Shown here: positions 7,523 through 15,647 of the stretch, one piece after another | Layout of the letters: each line of letters begins with the position of its first letter | Numbering within the stretch: the stretch's first letter is position 1 | From: Actinomycetes bacterium | Lineage (GTDB): Bacteria > Actinomycetota > Acidimicrobiia > Acidimicrobiales > RAAP-2 | Direction: 5' to 3' | Length of the DNA: 64,000 nucleotides | Assembly (NCBI GenBank): GCA_021806045.1 | Contig: JAJZDI010000004.1 | Coordinates: 125,544-189,543 of the forward strand | Program-made: the position numbers and the translations under genes | Notes under the pieces: generated by a model | Database searches by the model: none | The model's input: the letters and a program-made list of their open reading frames with translations, nothing else | What the model was told of the DNA's origin: nothing

Positions 7523-8917
7523 ATGGACCCATCCGGACCGCCGCTGATCGAGCCGATCGGCGCCGTGCTGACCGTCCCCTGCGTCGACGGGACGGAACGG
7601 CGCGCCGTGGAGCTCGACCAGGCAGCCTCGACCCAGGCGCATCCCGCCGTGCTGGCTGCGGTGGCCGAGTTCCTCCCGTGGTACTCGAGCGTCCACCGCG
7701 GGGCCGGGTTCCGGTCCCGGCGGTCGACCGGCGCCTACGAGGCGGCCCGGCGGGCCATCCTCACCTTCGCCGGGCGGGATCCCGACGGTGACGACGTGGC
7801 CATCATCTGCCGCAACACGACCGAGGCCATCAACCATCTCGCCTACCGGTTGCGGTTGGGCCCGGGGGCGGTGGTGGTGACCACCGTGGTCGAGCACCAC
7901 GCCAACCTCCTCCCGTGGGGACGGGTCGCCACCCGGCGGCACGTCGAGTGCGGCCCCGACGGCACGTTCGACCTCGACGACGTCACACGGGCACTCGACG
8001 CCGATCCTCGCCCGGCCCTCCTGGCCGTGACGGGCGCCTCCAACGTCACCGGCTGGCTGCCGCCCATCGACGAGATCATCGCCGCCGCCCACCACCGGGG
8101 CGTGCCGGTGCTGGTCGACGCGGCCCAACTGGCCCCACACCGCCCCCTGCCGGCGGAAGCCGACTTCGTGGCGTTCAGCGGGCACAAGATCTACGCGCCC
8201 TTCGGCGCGGGCGCCCTCATCGGGCCGAGGTCCGCCTTCGAGGACGGCGATCCGTTCCTTGCCGGAGGCGGTGCCGTCGACCTGGTCGACCTGGAGGAGG
8301 TCGTCTGGACGGCACCCCCCGAGCGGGAGGAGGCAGGTTCCCCCAACGTCGTCGGCGCCGTCGCGCTCCATGCCGCGCTCGACGCCGTGGCGGCGATCGG
8401 ATGGCCGGCCATCGAGGAGCGCGAGCGCGCCCTCGCTGCGCGGCTGCGCACCGGGCTCGCCGCCATCGACGGCGTACGGCTCCTCGGCCCCCCGCCAGCC
8501 GCCACCAATACCCTGGCGGTGGCCACCTTCACCGTCGAGGGCATGGGGCACGCACTCGTCGCGGCCAGGCTCAGCGCCGAGCACGCCATCGCCGTCCGCC
8601 ACGGGTGCTTCTGCGCCCACCCCTACATCGTGCGGCTCCTCGGCATGGCACCCGAGGACGTCGCCGCCTACCGGGCCCAGGTTCGCCGTGGGGACCACTC
8701 GGCCATGCCCGGCGCGGTCCGGGCCAGTGCCGGCCTCGGAACGTCAGCGGCCGACATCGACCGCCTCCTCCAGGCGGTGGCCGAGCTGGCCGCGGGTGCA
8801 CCGCCCCCGGTCCCCTACCAACAGGACGCGGCGAGCGGCGACTACTTCCCGGTCACCGACGTCGCCGGTTGGGCGGATGCGGTCGCCGAGCTGGGCGGGT
8901 CGTGCGCGCCCGGGTGA
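7523..8917 (+). CDS. Class V aminotransferase / cysteine desulfurase-like PLP enzyme
   Basis: A fold-type I PLP enzyme of 464 residues. The PLP-binding Lys is K222 in FSGHKIYAPFG. Other family marks are VVTTVVEHHANLLPWG, the Asp/Gln pair in VLVDAAQLAPH, and the C-terminal AVRHGCFCAHPY, which parallels the RxGxxC active-site loop of SufS-type desulfurases. No SUF genes are nearby, so sulfur transfer for Fe-S assembly is not supported by context; a selenocysteine-lyase-like or other class V role is equally open. A TTG two codons upstream is an alternative start. Confidence 0.82.
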   Translation: MDPSGPPLIEPIGAVLTVPCVDGTERRAVELDQAASTQAHPAVLAAVAEFLPWYSSVHRGAGFRSRRSTGAYEAARRAILTFAGRDPDGDDVAIICRNTTEAINHLAYRLRLGPGAVVVTTVVEHHANLLPWGRVATRRHVECGPDGTFDLDDVTRALDADPRPALLAVTGASNVTGWLPPIDEIIAAAHHRGVPVLVDAAQLAPHRPLPAEADFVAFSGHKIYAPFGAGALIGPRSAFEDGDPFLAGGGAVDLVDLEEVVWTAPPEREEAGSPNVVGAVALHAALDAVAAIGWPAIEERERALAARLRTGLAAIDGVRLLGPPPAATNTLAVATFTVEGMGHALVAARLSAEHAIAVRHGCFCAHPYIVRLLGMAPEDVAAYRAQVRRGDHSAMPGAVRASAGLGTSAADIDRLLQAVAELAAGAPPPVPYQQDAASGDYFPVTDVAGWADAVAELGGSCAPG

Positions 8918-10059
8918 TGGCGGAACGCGCCGGATCGGAGCCGTCGAGGGCCGGCCGCTCTCGGATGCGGCTGCAGGCACGTTGCCACACCGCCGCGTCG
9001 GCCCGTCGCCTGCTGGCCCGTCGCCTGCTGGCCCGTGGAGGGCGCACGTCGTGTGGCGCAACACGATCCGGCCGGGTGGCAGCGGCTCTGGGCCTCGCAG
9101 TGGCCGGCGCCGTCCTCAGCGGGTGCGGGTCGTCCGGGATCGCCGCCTCGTCACCCGGGACCGTGGCCTACGTCGCCATCCACACCGGCCTCGCCGATCC
9201 GGGCGACACGGTCGCCGCCCTGTCGACGAGCACGTTCCGGGCCCTCCCGCCGGTCGCCACCGCGTCGCTGCCCGTTGCCCTCGCCGCCACGCCTGACGGC
9301 CGCCGGGTGCTGGTAGCAGACGAAGGCGCCCAGCAGGTGACCGTCCTCGACGCGTCGAACGGCCACGTCACGGCCAGGGTCGGCGTCGGGCTCGAGCCGG
9401 ACGCCATTGCCGTCACACCGGACGGACGTACTGCGCTGGTGGCCAACTTCAGCGACGGCACCGTCACGCCCATCGACCTCGCCACCATGCGTACAGGTCC
9501 CACCATCGCCGTCGGGTCCGAGCCGGACGCCATCGCTGTCACGCCGGACGGGCGGACCGCACTGGTGGCCGACTTCCACAGCGGGACCGTCACACCCATC
9601 GACCTCACCAACATGCGTGCCGGCCCCGCCGTCGCCGTCGGGCCCGAACCGGTCGCCATCGCCGTGCTGGCCGGCGGTTCGGTCGCGCTGGTGGCTTCGT
9701 TCCAGGACAGCACCCTGGTGCCGATCTCGCTTCCGTCGCTCGTCGCCGGTGCTGCCGTCGCCATCGCCGGGAACCCGACAGCAATCGTCGCCGGACCGGC
9801 CGGCGGGCACGCTGCCGCCTACGTGACGGCCGGTGCGTCCGTCATACCCATCGACGTCCCCGGCCCCACCGCTGGCAGGGCGGTCGACGTCGGGACGCCG
9901 GTCGAGGGGATCGCCCTGAGCGGCAACGGTTCGACCGTGTGGGTGACCACCGCCGCGGGGTGGGCCGCTCCCGTCGACATGGCGACCGGCACGGTCGGCC
10001 AACAGGTCCACGTGGGCGGGCAACCGGGTGCGATCGTCATCCCCCGACCGGGCGGGTGA
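8917..10059 (+). CDS. YVTN-type beta-propeller lipoprotein
   Basis: The predicted product is an exported lipoprotein: a long basic leader (about 50 residues, including a duplicated ARRLL segment), a hydrophobic stretch VAAALGLAVAGAVLSGC with the lipobox Cys, then repeated blades. The repeat unit has the form V-G-x-EPDAIAVTPDGRTALVANF-x-D-G-TVTPIDL, present at least three times, typical of YVTN/YncE propellers. Function is probably surface binding or scaffolding; nothing specifies a ligand. The ATG overlaps the preceding stop (TGATG). An ATG 16 codons later would give a shorter leader. Confidence 0.78.
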   Translation: MAERAGSEPSRAGRSRMRLQARCHTAASARRLLARRLLARGGRTSCGATRSGRVAAALGLAVAGAVLSGCGSSGIAASSPGTVAYVAIHTGLADPGDTVAALSTSTFRALPPVATASLPVALAATPDGRRVLVADEGAQQVTVLDASNGHVTARVGVGLEPDAIAVTPDGRTALVANFSDGTVTPIDLATMRTGPTIAVGSEPDAIAVTPDGRTALVADFHSGTVTPIDLTNMRAGPAVAVGPEPVAIAVLAGGSVALVASFQDSTLVPISLPSLVAGAAVAIAGNPTAIVAGPAGGHAAAYVTAGASVIPIDVPGPTAGRAVDVGTPVEGIALSGNGSTVWVTTAAGWAAPVDMATGTVGQQVHVGGQPGAIVIPRPGG

Positions 10060-10130
10060 CCCATCCCCGACCACGGCTCCGGGTGGTTCACCCCTTCCGG
10101 GCCTCGCGTCGGGCCGGGTAGCGTGCCAGT

Positions 10131-10203
10131 GGGCCGTTAGCTCATCGGGTAGAGCAGGGGACTTTTAATCCCAAGGTGCCGGGATCGAGACCCGGACGGC
10201 CCA
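10131..10203 (+). tRNA. tRNA-Lys (UUU anticodon)
   Basis: A 73-nt cloverleaf: acceptor GGGCCGT/ACGGCCC with discriminator A, D-stem GCTC/GAGC, anticodon loop CTTTTAA reading TTT, and T-stem CCGGG/CCCGG with loop ATCGAGA. CCA is not encoded. The outermost anticodon-stem pair is a G-A mismatch and the T-loop starts with A rather than T. These are minor departures and the gene is probably functional. Its 3' half is duplicated at 11595. Confidence 0.93.
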
Positions 10204-10206
10204 CGG
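10168..10206 (+). repeat. attL-like copy: 3' half of tRNA-Lys
   Basis: This 39-nt stretch (from the anticodon stem through the acceptor end plus three bases) recurs at 11595-11633 with 36 of 39 identical positions. It is in the same orientation and forms the tRNA-side boundary of a putative integrated element. Confidence 0.7.
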
Positions 10207-10293
10207 AACCAGACCAGTTCGGCGGCAGGTAGTGCCGTGTCGCTCCTCGGCAGTGCGGTGCTGCCCTGCGCGACGCGCAACAAGGTGAGCGCC

Positions 10294-10359
10294 GGCATTC
10301 CGGGGAGCGTGCGCCAGCGACAGCCGGGCGTGTGGGAGTTGCGGGTCCTCGCAGGCGGT
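10294..10359 (+). pseudogene. Integrase N-terminal (arm-binding domain) fragment
   Basis: About 22 codons read GIPGSVRQRQPGVWELRVLA and then lose similarity after GG. This is the start of the AP2-like arm-binding domain of actinobacterial tyrosine recombinases, normally followed by a R-D-P-x-T-G segment. A second recombinase in the window (49.8 kb) has the aligned block GTGSLQRLDRGRFRLRVFVG. The rest of the gene is absent or frameshifted. Confidence 0.5.
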
Positions 10360-10664
10360 GTCGCTGGCGGCGGGCTCCAGCTACGCCGCTTCAGCAGCTC
10401 GGCCGCGCCCGTCGTGTTGGTGACGACCACCGAGTTCTTCCTTCGGATCGTTGGACGGCTCTCGAAGGTCGACGCTGTGGTCGTCGCGTCTGGGGGACCC
10501 TCAGTTCCGGCTACCCCTCGCAAGCCACGCTGGTGGACTCAACTGGGTCGGACGGCGGCGGAGCCTCGGCGCCGATCGTGACACCGACCGCGGTTCGTGC
10601 GGCGACCTCCCGGCTGTCCCCGGTGACCACGTCGCAATCGACGAGCCAGGGGCGACCACTCGGA
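10360..10664. other. Stretch without a recognisable gene inside the island
   Basis: I see no convincing coding sequence here. One open frame continues from the integrase fragment but its product (VVLVTTTEFFLRIVGRL and an arginine-rich tail) matches nothing I know. It may be eroded integrase or excisionase DNA. Confidence 0.4.
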
Positions 10665-10686
10665 TAATCCTACTGTAGTAGGATTA
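10665..10686. promoter_or_regulatory. Operator/promoter palindrome of the toxin-antitoxin operon
   Basis: TAATCCTACT-GT-AGTAGGATTA is a perfect 10-bp inverted repeat with a 2-nt centre, AT-rich against its surroundings, ending 4 nt before the antitoxin GTG. The embedded TAGGAT can serve as a -10 box, which would put the transcript start at or next to the GTG, that is, a leaderless message. Autoregulation by the antitoxin or TA complex is the simplest reading. Confidence 0.75.
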
Positions 10687-10690
10687 CGTC

Positions 10691-10954
10691 GTGGCCACCG
10701 AGAAGCTGTCCGTGACGGTCGACGCCGACGTCGCTCACCGTGTGAAGGAGCTGGCCGGGCACCGGGGTGTCAGCACGTTCGTCGATCGAGCGTTGCGACA
10801 CGAAGTGGCCCGAGCCGACCTCCGGACGCTGCTGGACGAGCTCGAGGCCGAGCTCGGTCCGGCAGACCCCGGCATGGTGGGCGAGGCGGAAGCCATGCTG
10901 GCGAGCCTCGAGCAACGGGCCCGCCGGGCTCCGAAGCGCCGTGCCGCGGGGTGA
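10691..10954 (+). CDS. VapB-like antitoxin
   Basis: An 87-residue protein whose first 45 residues fit a ribbon-helix-helix DNA-binding domain (KLSVTVDADVAHRVKELAGH, then VSTFVDRALRHEV), followed by an acidic, flexible tail (LLDELEAELGPADPGMVGEAEAML) suited to wrapping a toxin, and a basic end. It lies directly after a perfect palindrome and overlaps the PIN-domain gene by 14 nt, which is the standard order for VapBC operons. There is no Shine-Dalgarno, so leaderless translation is likely. Confidence 0.82.
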   Translation: MATEKLSVTVDADVAHRVKELAGHRGVSTFVDRALRHEVARADLRTLLDELEAELGPADPGMVGEAEAMLASLEQRARRAPKRRAAG

Positions 10955-11375
10955 GCCGCCGGTCGGTCCGGTAGTCGTCCTCGACTCCGAGGCCGTCTCG
11001 GTGCTGGCCAGTCCGAACGAACGAGGGTCGGCGTCTCGACGAGCACAGGCCGTCCTCGAGGCCATCGAGCGTCGCGGGGGCTACGCCGTCGTGCCGGCGC
11101 CGGTCCTGGCCGAGACGAGCCGCACCCGGGGGCGCCGTGCCGCCGTGGACCACGTGCTGCGTCGGCTGCAGGTGGTCCCCACCGACCGGCCGATCGCCGA
11201 GCGGGCCGGGGCACTGTTGGAAGCGGCCGGCATGGGGTCCGCTGCTGCGGTCGACGCCTTCGTGGCCGCGACGGCCGCGCAGGCACCGGCGGCGGTGATC
11301 CTCGCCGGGGACGCTGGCGATCTCGATCGCCTGTCGTCCAGCCTCACGAACGTGGCGGTGCAGGGTCTCCACTAG
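10941..11375 (+). CDS. PIN-domain toxin (VapC-like)
   Basis: A PIN-fold ribonuclease of about 144 residues. Conserved acidic positions are seen in VVVLDSEAVSVLA (first Asp), the middle Glu in VLAETSRTRG, and the C-terminal AVDAFVAATAA and ILAGDAGDLDRL. VapC toxins cut tRNA or rRNA in an Mg-dependent way and are held inactive by VapB. The GTG start within the antitoxin end is inferred, since no closer start exists in frame. Confidence 0.8.
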   Translation: MPRGEPPVGPVVVLDSEAVSVLASPNERGSASRRAQAVLEAIERRGGYAVVPAPVLAETSRTRGRRAAVDHVLRRLQVVPTDRPIAERAGALLEAAGMGSAAAVDAFVAATAAQAPAAVILAGDAGDLDRLSSSLTNVAVQGLH

Positions 11376-11718
11376 CGGCGAGACGTTCCTGTCGGCCATG
11401 GGTCGGCGGCACGCCGTCCTCGCGTCCGGAGCGAAGTCGGCGACTCGACATCCGACCTGACAACCGGGTCCCACATCGCTCCCGGTCCTCGCCAGGGGAC
11501 TCCGCTGACAGCCCGGACACCAGCGCCTGCCAGCCACGATGCAGCCCGTTGACGCGACATGGGCACCGCCAGCACGCTCTCGAGCCCTCGATCGATCCCA
11601 ACGTGCCGGGATCGAGTCCCGGACGGCCCTCGGCAAGAGCCCGGGTCGGCCACCTGTGCGGCGGCGCCTCTTCCCGGAAGTGGGGCCCGTTCCCCCCGAG
11701 GAGCGCCTGCAGCCGGTC
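11376..11718. other. Gap holding the right island boundary
   Basis: No gene is recognised. The second copy of the tRNA-Lys 3' half lies inside it. The 85 nt between that boundary and the end of the minus-strand membrane gene carry no clear feature. Confidence 0.45.
11595..11633 (+). repeat. attR-like copy of the tRNA-Lys 3' half
   Basis: Direct repeat of 10168-10206 with three substitutions, including one in the T-arm (GATCGAGTCCC versus GATCGAGACCC) and one at the discriminator base. It lacks the 5' half of a tRNA, so it is a boundary scar and not a tRNA gene. Confidence 0.7.
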
Positions 11719-11994
11719 CTAGTCGGCGTGGCCGTTGGTGGGCTGCTCGGAGCGAGGCCGCCGGAGCAGCGCGACGGAGGCAACGGTCCAGGCGGCGATG
11801 AGGACCAGCCAGATGAGCAGCCGCACCCACGGGTGCATCCCGCCGGCAAGGCCGTGAGATGGATGCGACAGCGGCGCATACGCCACCCACCTGACTCGCG
11901 ATCCGAGTCGGGTCACCCACGTCCCGATGGCGAACAGACCAGCGGCGAGCCCGATCACGATGACGACGCGCTGCCCGAAACTGGTCTGACGCAC
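11719..11994 (-). CDS. Small two-span membrane protein
   Basis: About 91 residues with two predicted membrane segments, RVVIVIGLAAGLFAIGTWVT and WVRLLIWLVLIAAWTVASVALL, joined by a loop containing WVAYAPLS. I recall small actinobacterial membrane proteins with this same Y-A-P-L loop and C-terminal LIWL..I..W motif, all uncharacterised. The start is a GTG giving MRQTSFGQ; a longer reading adds an unlikely arginine-rich leader. It is divergent from the GT87 gene, with about 90 nt between starts. Confidence 0.6.
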   Translation of the reverse strand: MRQTSFGQRVVIVIGLAAGLFAIGTWVTRLGSRVRWVAYAPLSHPSHGLAGGMHPWVRLLIWLVLIAAWTVASVALLRRPRSEQPTNGHAD

Positions 11995-12085
11995 GCCACA
12001 GTGTTGCACCGTCCGGAGGTGGCCCACCGGCCGATCGGAGCACGCCACCCGGCTCCGTGGGCGCACCGGCCCTACGATCGGGCAC

Positions 12086-13381
12086 ATGGCGGCCGGCGGA
12101 GGTGTCCGTACGCGCGTTCATCAGATGGGATCCGGTCGACCCGGCGGCACACGGCTCGCCGTCGTGACCGCGGTCACGGCCGGCGCCGCCGTCATCGTCT
12201 ATCTCGCCCTCGCCGGACGGCGTTACGGACTCGACCTCCAGGTCTACCGGGCGTCTGCAAGTGCCGTCCTCAACGGGCACGACCCGTACGATCGGGTGTT
12301 CACGGCCAGCCGGCTGCCCGCCACCTACCCGCCGTTCGCGTTCGTCCTGTCGAGCTGGTTCGCCTGGGGCCCCTTGGCCTTCGCCCGCTGCCTGATGTGG
12401 GCGTTGAGCATCGCCGCCGCCACGGCCAGCGTCTTCATCGTCCTCCGCGCCCAGGGGCACCCGGGACGCCTGCGGCTCTGGAGCTGGTCGTTCGCGTGGG
12501 TGTGCGGGTCGGTACTGGCGATCGAACCAGCGCGCAGCAGCATCGACTACGGACAGATCGAGTTCCTGCTGATGTTCCTGGTGGTGGCGGACCTGCTGCT
12601 CGTCCGCCCTCCGGCCCGGGGCGTCGCGCTCGGCGTCGCCGGGGCCATCAAGCTGACGCCCCTCGCGTTCATCCTCGTACTCGTCACCCGCCGCGACCGG
12701 TGGTCGGTGTTCCGGGCAGGAGCATCGTTCGTCGCCTGCGGCGCGCTCGCCTGGATCGTCTGGCCAGGGCTGTCCCGCACCTACTGGTTCCACGATCTCC
12801 TCCACGTCAAGCGGATCGGCACGATCGCCTATGCCGGCAACCAGTCGTGGTACGCGGTCGTGCACCGGGCGCCGTTCTCCGGCCACGGATCCACGGCAGC
12901 GTGGTTGGCGTTGTCGGTCGTCACGGCCGCCCTCGGCACCTTCGTCGCCTGGCGGTGCGACCAGACCGGGCGTCGCTCCTTCGCCCTGGTCCCGATCGCG
13001 TTGCTGGCACTCCTGGTCAGCCCCGTCTCGTGGTCCCACCACTGGATCTGGGTCATCCTCGTCCCACCCCTTCTCGTCGGTCGGGGGCGGACTCAGGTGG
13101 CCGCCGGCGTCCGCGTCTCCATGTGGGTGCTGGTCGCCCTCACGATCGCAGCGCCGTACTGGTGGCTCCACGCCGGCGCCGGCGCCGGCGCCGACGCGCT
13201 CGAGGCCCTCCTCCCCGCCTGGGCCTTCGTCCTCCTGGCGGTGTGGAGTGCCTCCGAGTACCGGCGGTGGAGGACAGCGGCACCGGTACCGGGGCCGCCT
13301 GCCGGTGAGGCCCCCGCGGCGACCGACCGCGCCACCGCAGAGTCCGGCGGAGCACGGCAGGTCGGAGCAGTCCACCGGTAG
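12086..13381 (+). CDS. GT87 (DUF2029) polyprenol-phosphate-sugar mannosyltransferase-like membrane protein
   Basis: A polytopic membrane protein of 431 residues. The first external loop has the GT87 pattern GLDLQVYRASASAVLNGHDPYD, including the D-x-x-VY context typical of GT-C catalytic loops, and ATYPPFAFVL; then NQSW follows later (YAGNQSWYAVV). In Actinomycetota this family includes alpha-1,2-mannosyltransferases for phosphatidylinositol mannosides and lipoglycans using polyprenyl-phosphomannose. About ten hydrophobic segments are visible. The exact acceptor cannot be deduced. It stands 5 nt ahead of the sirtuin gene. Confidence 0.82.
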   Translation: MAAGGGVRTRVHQMGSGRPGGTRLAVVTAVTAGAAVIVYLALAGRRYGLDLQVYRASASAVLNGHDPYDRVFTASRLPATYPPFAFVLSSWFAWGPLAFARCLMWALSIAAATASVFIVLRAQGHPGRLRLWSWSFAWVCGSVLAIEPARSSIDYGQIEFLLMFLVVADLLLVRPPARGVALGVAGAIKLTPLAFILVLVTRRDRWSVFRAGASFVACGALAWIVWPGLSRTYWFHDLLHVKRIGTIAYAGNQSWYAVVHRAPFSGHGSTAAWLALSVVTAALGTFVAWRCDQTGRRSFALVPIALLALLVSPVSWSHHWIWVILVPPLLVGRGRTQVAAGVRVSMWVLVALTIAAPYWWLHAGAGAGADALEALLPAWAFVLLAVWSASEYRRWRTAAPVPGPPAGEAPAATDRATAESGGARQVGAVHR

Positions 13382-13386
13382 CCTCC

Positions 13387-14211
13387 ATGATGATGTCCCC
13401 CGCGCACGCCGATGCCGTCGCACGTGCCCGTGGGCTGGTCAGTTCGGCCCGCCGGGTGGTGGTGCTCACCGGTGCCGGGATCTCCACCGACTCGGGCATT
13501 CCCGACTTCCGGGGGCCGCAGGGTGTCTGGACGAGGAACCCCGAAGCCGAACGGCTGTCGACCCTGCAGGCCTACCTGGCCGACGGGGACGTCCGCAGGC
13601 AGGCATGGCAGGCACGGCTGGCGTCACCGGCGTGGTCGGCGACGCCGAACGCCGGCCACCGGGCCCTCGTCGACCTCGAGCGCGGGGGGAACCTCGACGT
13701 CCTCGTCACCCAGAACATCGACGGCCTCCACCAGCTGGCCGGGAACGACCCCGCCCGGGTCGTCGAGATCCACGGCACCATGCGCGAGATCGTGTGCATG
13801 TCGTGCGGGGATCGCGGGCCGGCCGGGCCCACCCTGGACCGGGTGCGCAACGGGGAGGAGGACCCTGCCTGCCTGCGGTGCGGCGGCATCCTCAAATCGG
13901 CCACCATCAGCTTCGGGCAGTCGCTGGTCGAGGCCGACCTCGAACGGGCGGAGGAGGCGGCGCGCCACTGCGACCTGCTGCTCGCCGCCGGCACGAGCCT
14001 CGGCGTCTACCCGGCAGCGGGCCTGGTGCCCCTGGCTGTCGCCCACGGTGCGGCGTTGATCGTCGCCAACGCGGAGCCGACGCCGTTCGACCGCATCGCC
14101 GACGCCGTCGTCAGGGATCCGCTCAGCCAGGCCCTCCCTGCCATGGTGGGCGGCGACACCGCCGCCTCGCCCCCTCCGTCCGGCACGTCGGGCCCAGCAC
14201 CACCCAGCTGA
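13387..14211 (+). CDS. Sir2-family NAD-dependent protein deacylase
   Basis: Sirtuins remove acyl groups from lysine while splitting NAD+. The sequence has the NAD motif VVLTGAGISTDSGIPDFRG, the catalytic region TQNIDGLHQLAG and the His in VVEIHGTM, and a zinc site of two Cys pairs (CMSCGDRG and CLRCGG). The cofactor-binding end LLLAAGTSLGVYPAAGLVPLA is present. Length is 274, with a short unconserved Pro-rich tail. Probably cytoplasmic, class U-like. It may be co-transcribed with the GT87 gene because of the very short gap. Confidence 0.92.
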   Translation: MMMSPAHADAVARARGLVSSARRVVVLTGAGISTDSGIPDFRGPQGVWTRNPEAERLSTLQAYLADGDVRRQAWQARLASPAWSATPNAGHRALVDLERGGNLDVLVTQNIDGLHQLAGNDPARVVEIHGTMREIVCMSCGDRGPAGPTLDRVRNGEEDPACLRCGGILKSATISFGQSLVEADLERAEEAARHCDLLLAAGTSLGVYPAAGLVPLAVAHGAALIVANAEPTPFDRIADAVVRDPLSQALPAMVGGDTAASPPPSGTSGPAPPS

Positions 14212-14438
14212 GCCGGCGCGCCGCCGGGCTCGCCCTCGGACGGGGAATGCCAGCCGGTACCACGGGCCCGGGCTCGGAATGCCGCCCGTCGGGTTGTCCA
14301 CCGTCCCTGGCGATGCCGCGCTCACGACGCGCTCATCACGCTTTCAGCCCGCTCCCATCTCCGGCCCCTACGGTGCCGTCGATCATCACCGGCAGCATCC
14401 GCTGCCGAGCATGGTCATCGACTGAGGAGGAGGTCGCC

Positions 14439-15491
14439 GTGCGTCGATCACGACCGCTTACCCACCGGCACGCGCATCGGGGCCCGCACCGGTCCGGCCG
14501 CAACCGGACCGTTGCCGGTCTGGTTGCGCTGGCCACGTTGGCGGCCGCCTGCTCGACGGCCGGCACCGCCGGCGGGAGAGGCACGTCGGCACCCCCGCCC
14601 GCCTCGTCGCCTGCCTCCAGCACCGTGGCCGGCGGGACCACCCAGACGGCCGGTGGATCGTCGTCGACCACGACGTTGCCGCTGGGCGACGGGAAGGTGA
14701 CAAGCGGCACCCCCGAGGCCGGGTACGTCGACTCGTGCCAGACCGGGCGGACCAGGGGCGGCCCGGCGCACAGCGGCCCGTGGATCAACTCGGACGGGAC
14801 GTGGACCCCCGCCGAGAAGGTGGCGGTCCAGGGTTCGAACGCATGGCCCCAGGCTTACTTCCACCAGTCCGTGTCCGGTTCGGTCCGGACCATCACGGCC
14901 GACGACATCCCGGTCGGTGCCACCACCGGCAACTTCCCCATCGCGACGACCGACCCCGCCTACCAGTACGACCACAACCCGAACCACGTGCAGCCCAACG
15001 CCATCACCCTCACCATTCCCGCCGATCCGACCGCCGCGTCCACCCCCGGCTGCCTACCCATGGGGCCGATCGGCATCACCACCTCGGGCGTGTGGCTCTA
15101 CAACGCCCTGGACAACGGGAACCTCGACGCCGTCGCCCACGAGACGCAGGACAGCTGCGGTGGCCACCCTGACGGCCACGACCGCTACCACTACCACGAC
15201 ATCGGCCCGTGCCTGATGGCCACCGCCACCGGGAGCTCGACACTCGTCGGCTACGCCCTGGACGGCTACGGCATCTACGTCGAGCACAACGCCGACGGCT
15301 CGTTGGTCACCGACGCACAGCTCGACGCCTGTCACGGCCGCACGTCCCCGGTGCTGTGGGACGGCAAGGTCGTCGACATCTACCACTACGACGCCACCGC
15401 CGCCTACCCCTACACCCTCGGGTGCTTCCACGGCGTGGTGCCGACCAGCGCCGTCATCTCCTCCGGTCACACCCCGGCACAGTTCGCGTGA
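14439..15491 (+). CDS. YHYH-domain lipoprotein
   Basis: An exported lipoprotein of 350 residues. The N-terminus is basic (RRSRPLTHRHAHRG) with hydrophobic VAGLVALATLAAAC and the lipobox Cys, then a Ser/Thr/Gly-rich linker. The globular part is the YHYH domain, with DGHDRYHYHDIGPCL as its signature and a paired LVGYALDGYGIYVEH and YHYDATAAYPYTLGCFHG. The histidine-rich core suggests metal or sugar binding, but the family is uncharacterised. GTG start is backed by the strong GAGGAGGAGG ribosome site. No obvious partner nearby. Confidence 0.82.
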   Translation: MRRSRPLTHRHAHRGPHRSGRNRTVAGLVALATLAAACSTAGTAGGRGTSAPPPASSPASSTVAGGTTQTAGGSSSTTTLPLGDGKVTSGTPEAGYVDSCQTGRTRGGPAHSGPWINSDGTWTPAEKVAVQGSNAWPQAYFHQSVSGSVRTITADDIPVGATTGNFPIATTDPAYQYDHNPNHVQPNAITLTIPADPTAASTPGCLPMGPIGITTSGVWLYNALDNGNLDAVAHETQDSCGGHPDGHDRYHYHDIGPCLMATATGSSTLVGYALDGYGIYVEHNADGSLVTDAQLDACHGRTSPVLWDGKVVDIYHYDATAAYPYTLGCFHGVVPTSAVISSGHTPAQFA

Positions 15492-15647
15492 CCCGGCCGC
15501 GCAGGCGCGTCGCCGGTCCCGGCACGACCGACCGGCTCGCCGGCACCGCCGACTCGGAACCCGACCGGACCGGTCCCGTCTACGCTGCGGCAACGAGCTG
15601 ACGGATGCCGTCCGGCACCCGGGCTCCATTCGAGGAGGAGCGGCACC

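Larger units (their letters stand above)
10168..11633 (+). mobile_element. Remnant of a tRNA-Lys-integrated element
   Basis: The segment is bounded by two direct copies of the 3' half of tRNA-Lys, the usual signature of tyrosine-recombinase integration into a tRNA gene. Just inside the tRNA boundary lies a fragment of an integrase N-terminal domain. The only intact cargo is a VapBC-like toxin-antitoxin pair. With about 1.4 kb left and no complete integrase, it is a decayed island that cannot move by itself. Confidence 0.6.

Noticed and set aside
11595..11633. Second tRNA-Lys gene
   Set aside because: Only the 3' half is present; there is no D-arm or 5' acceptor strand.
12831..14438. Long open frame upstream of the YHYH lipoprotein start
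   Set aside because: It runs across the GT87 and sirtuin genes in another frame and is a by-product of high GC; the lipoprotein starts at the GTG with a strong ribosome site.
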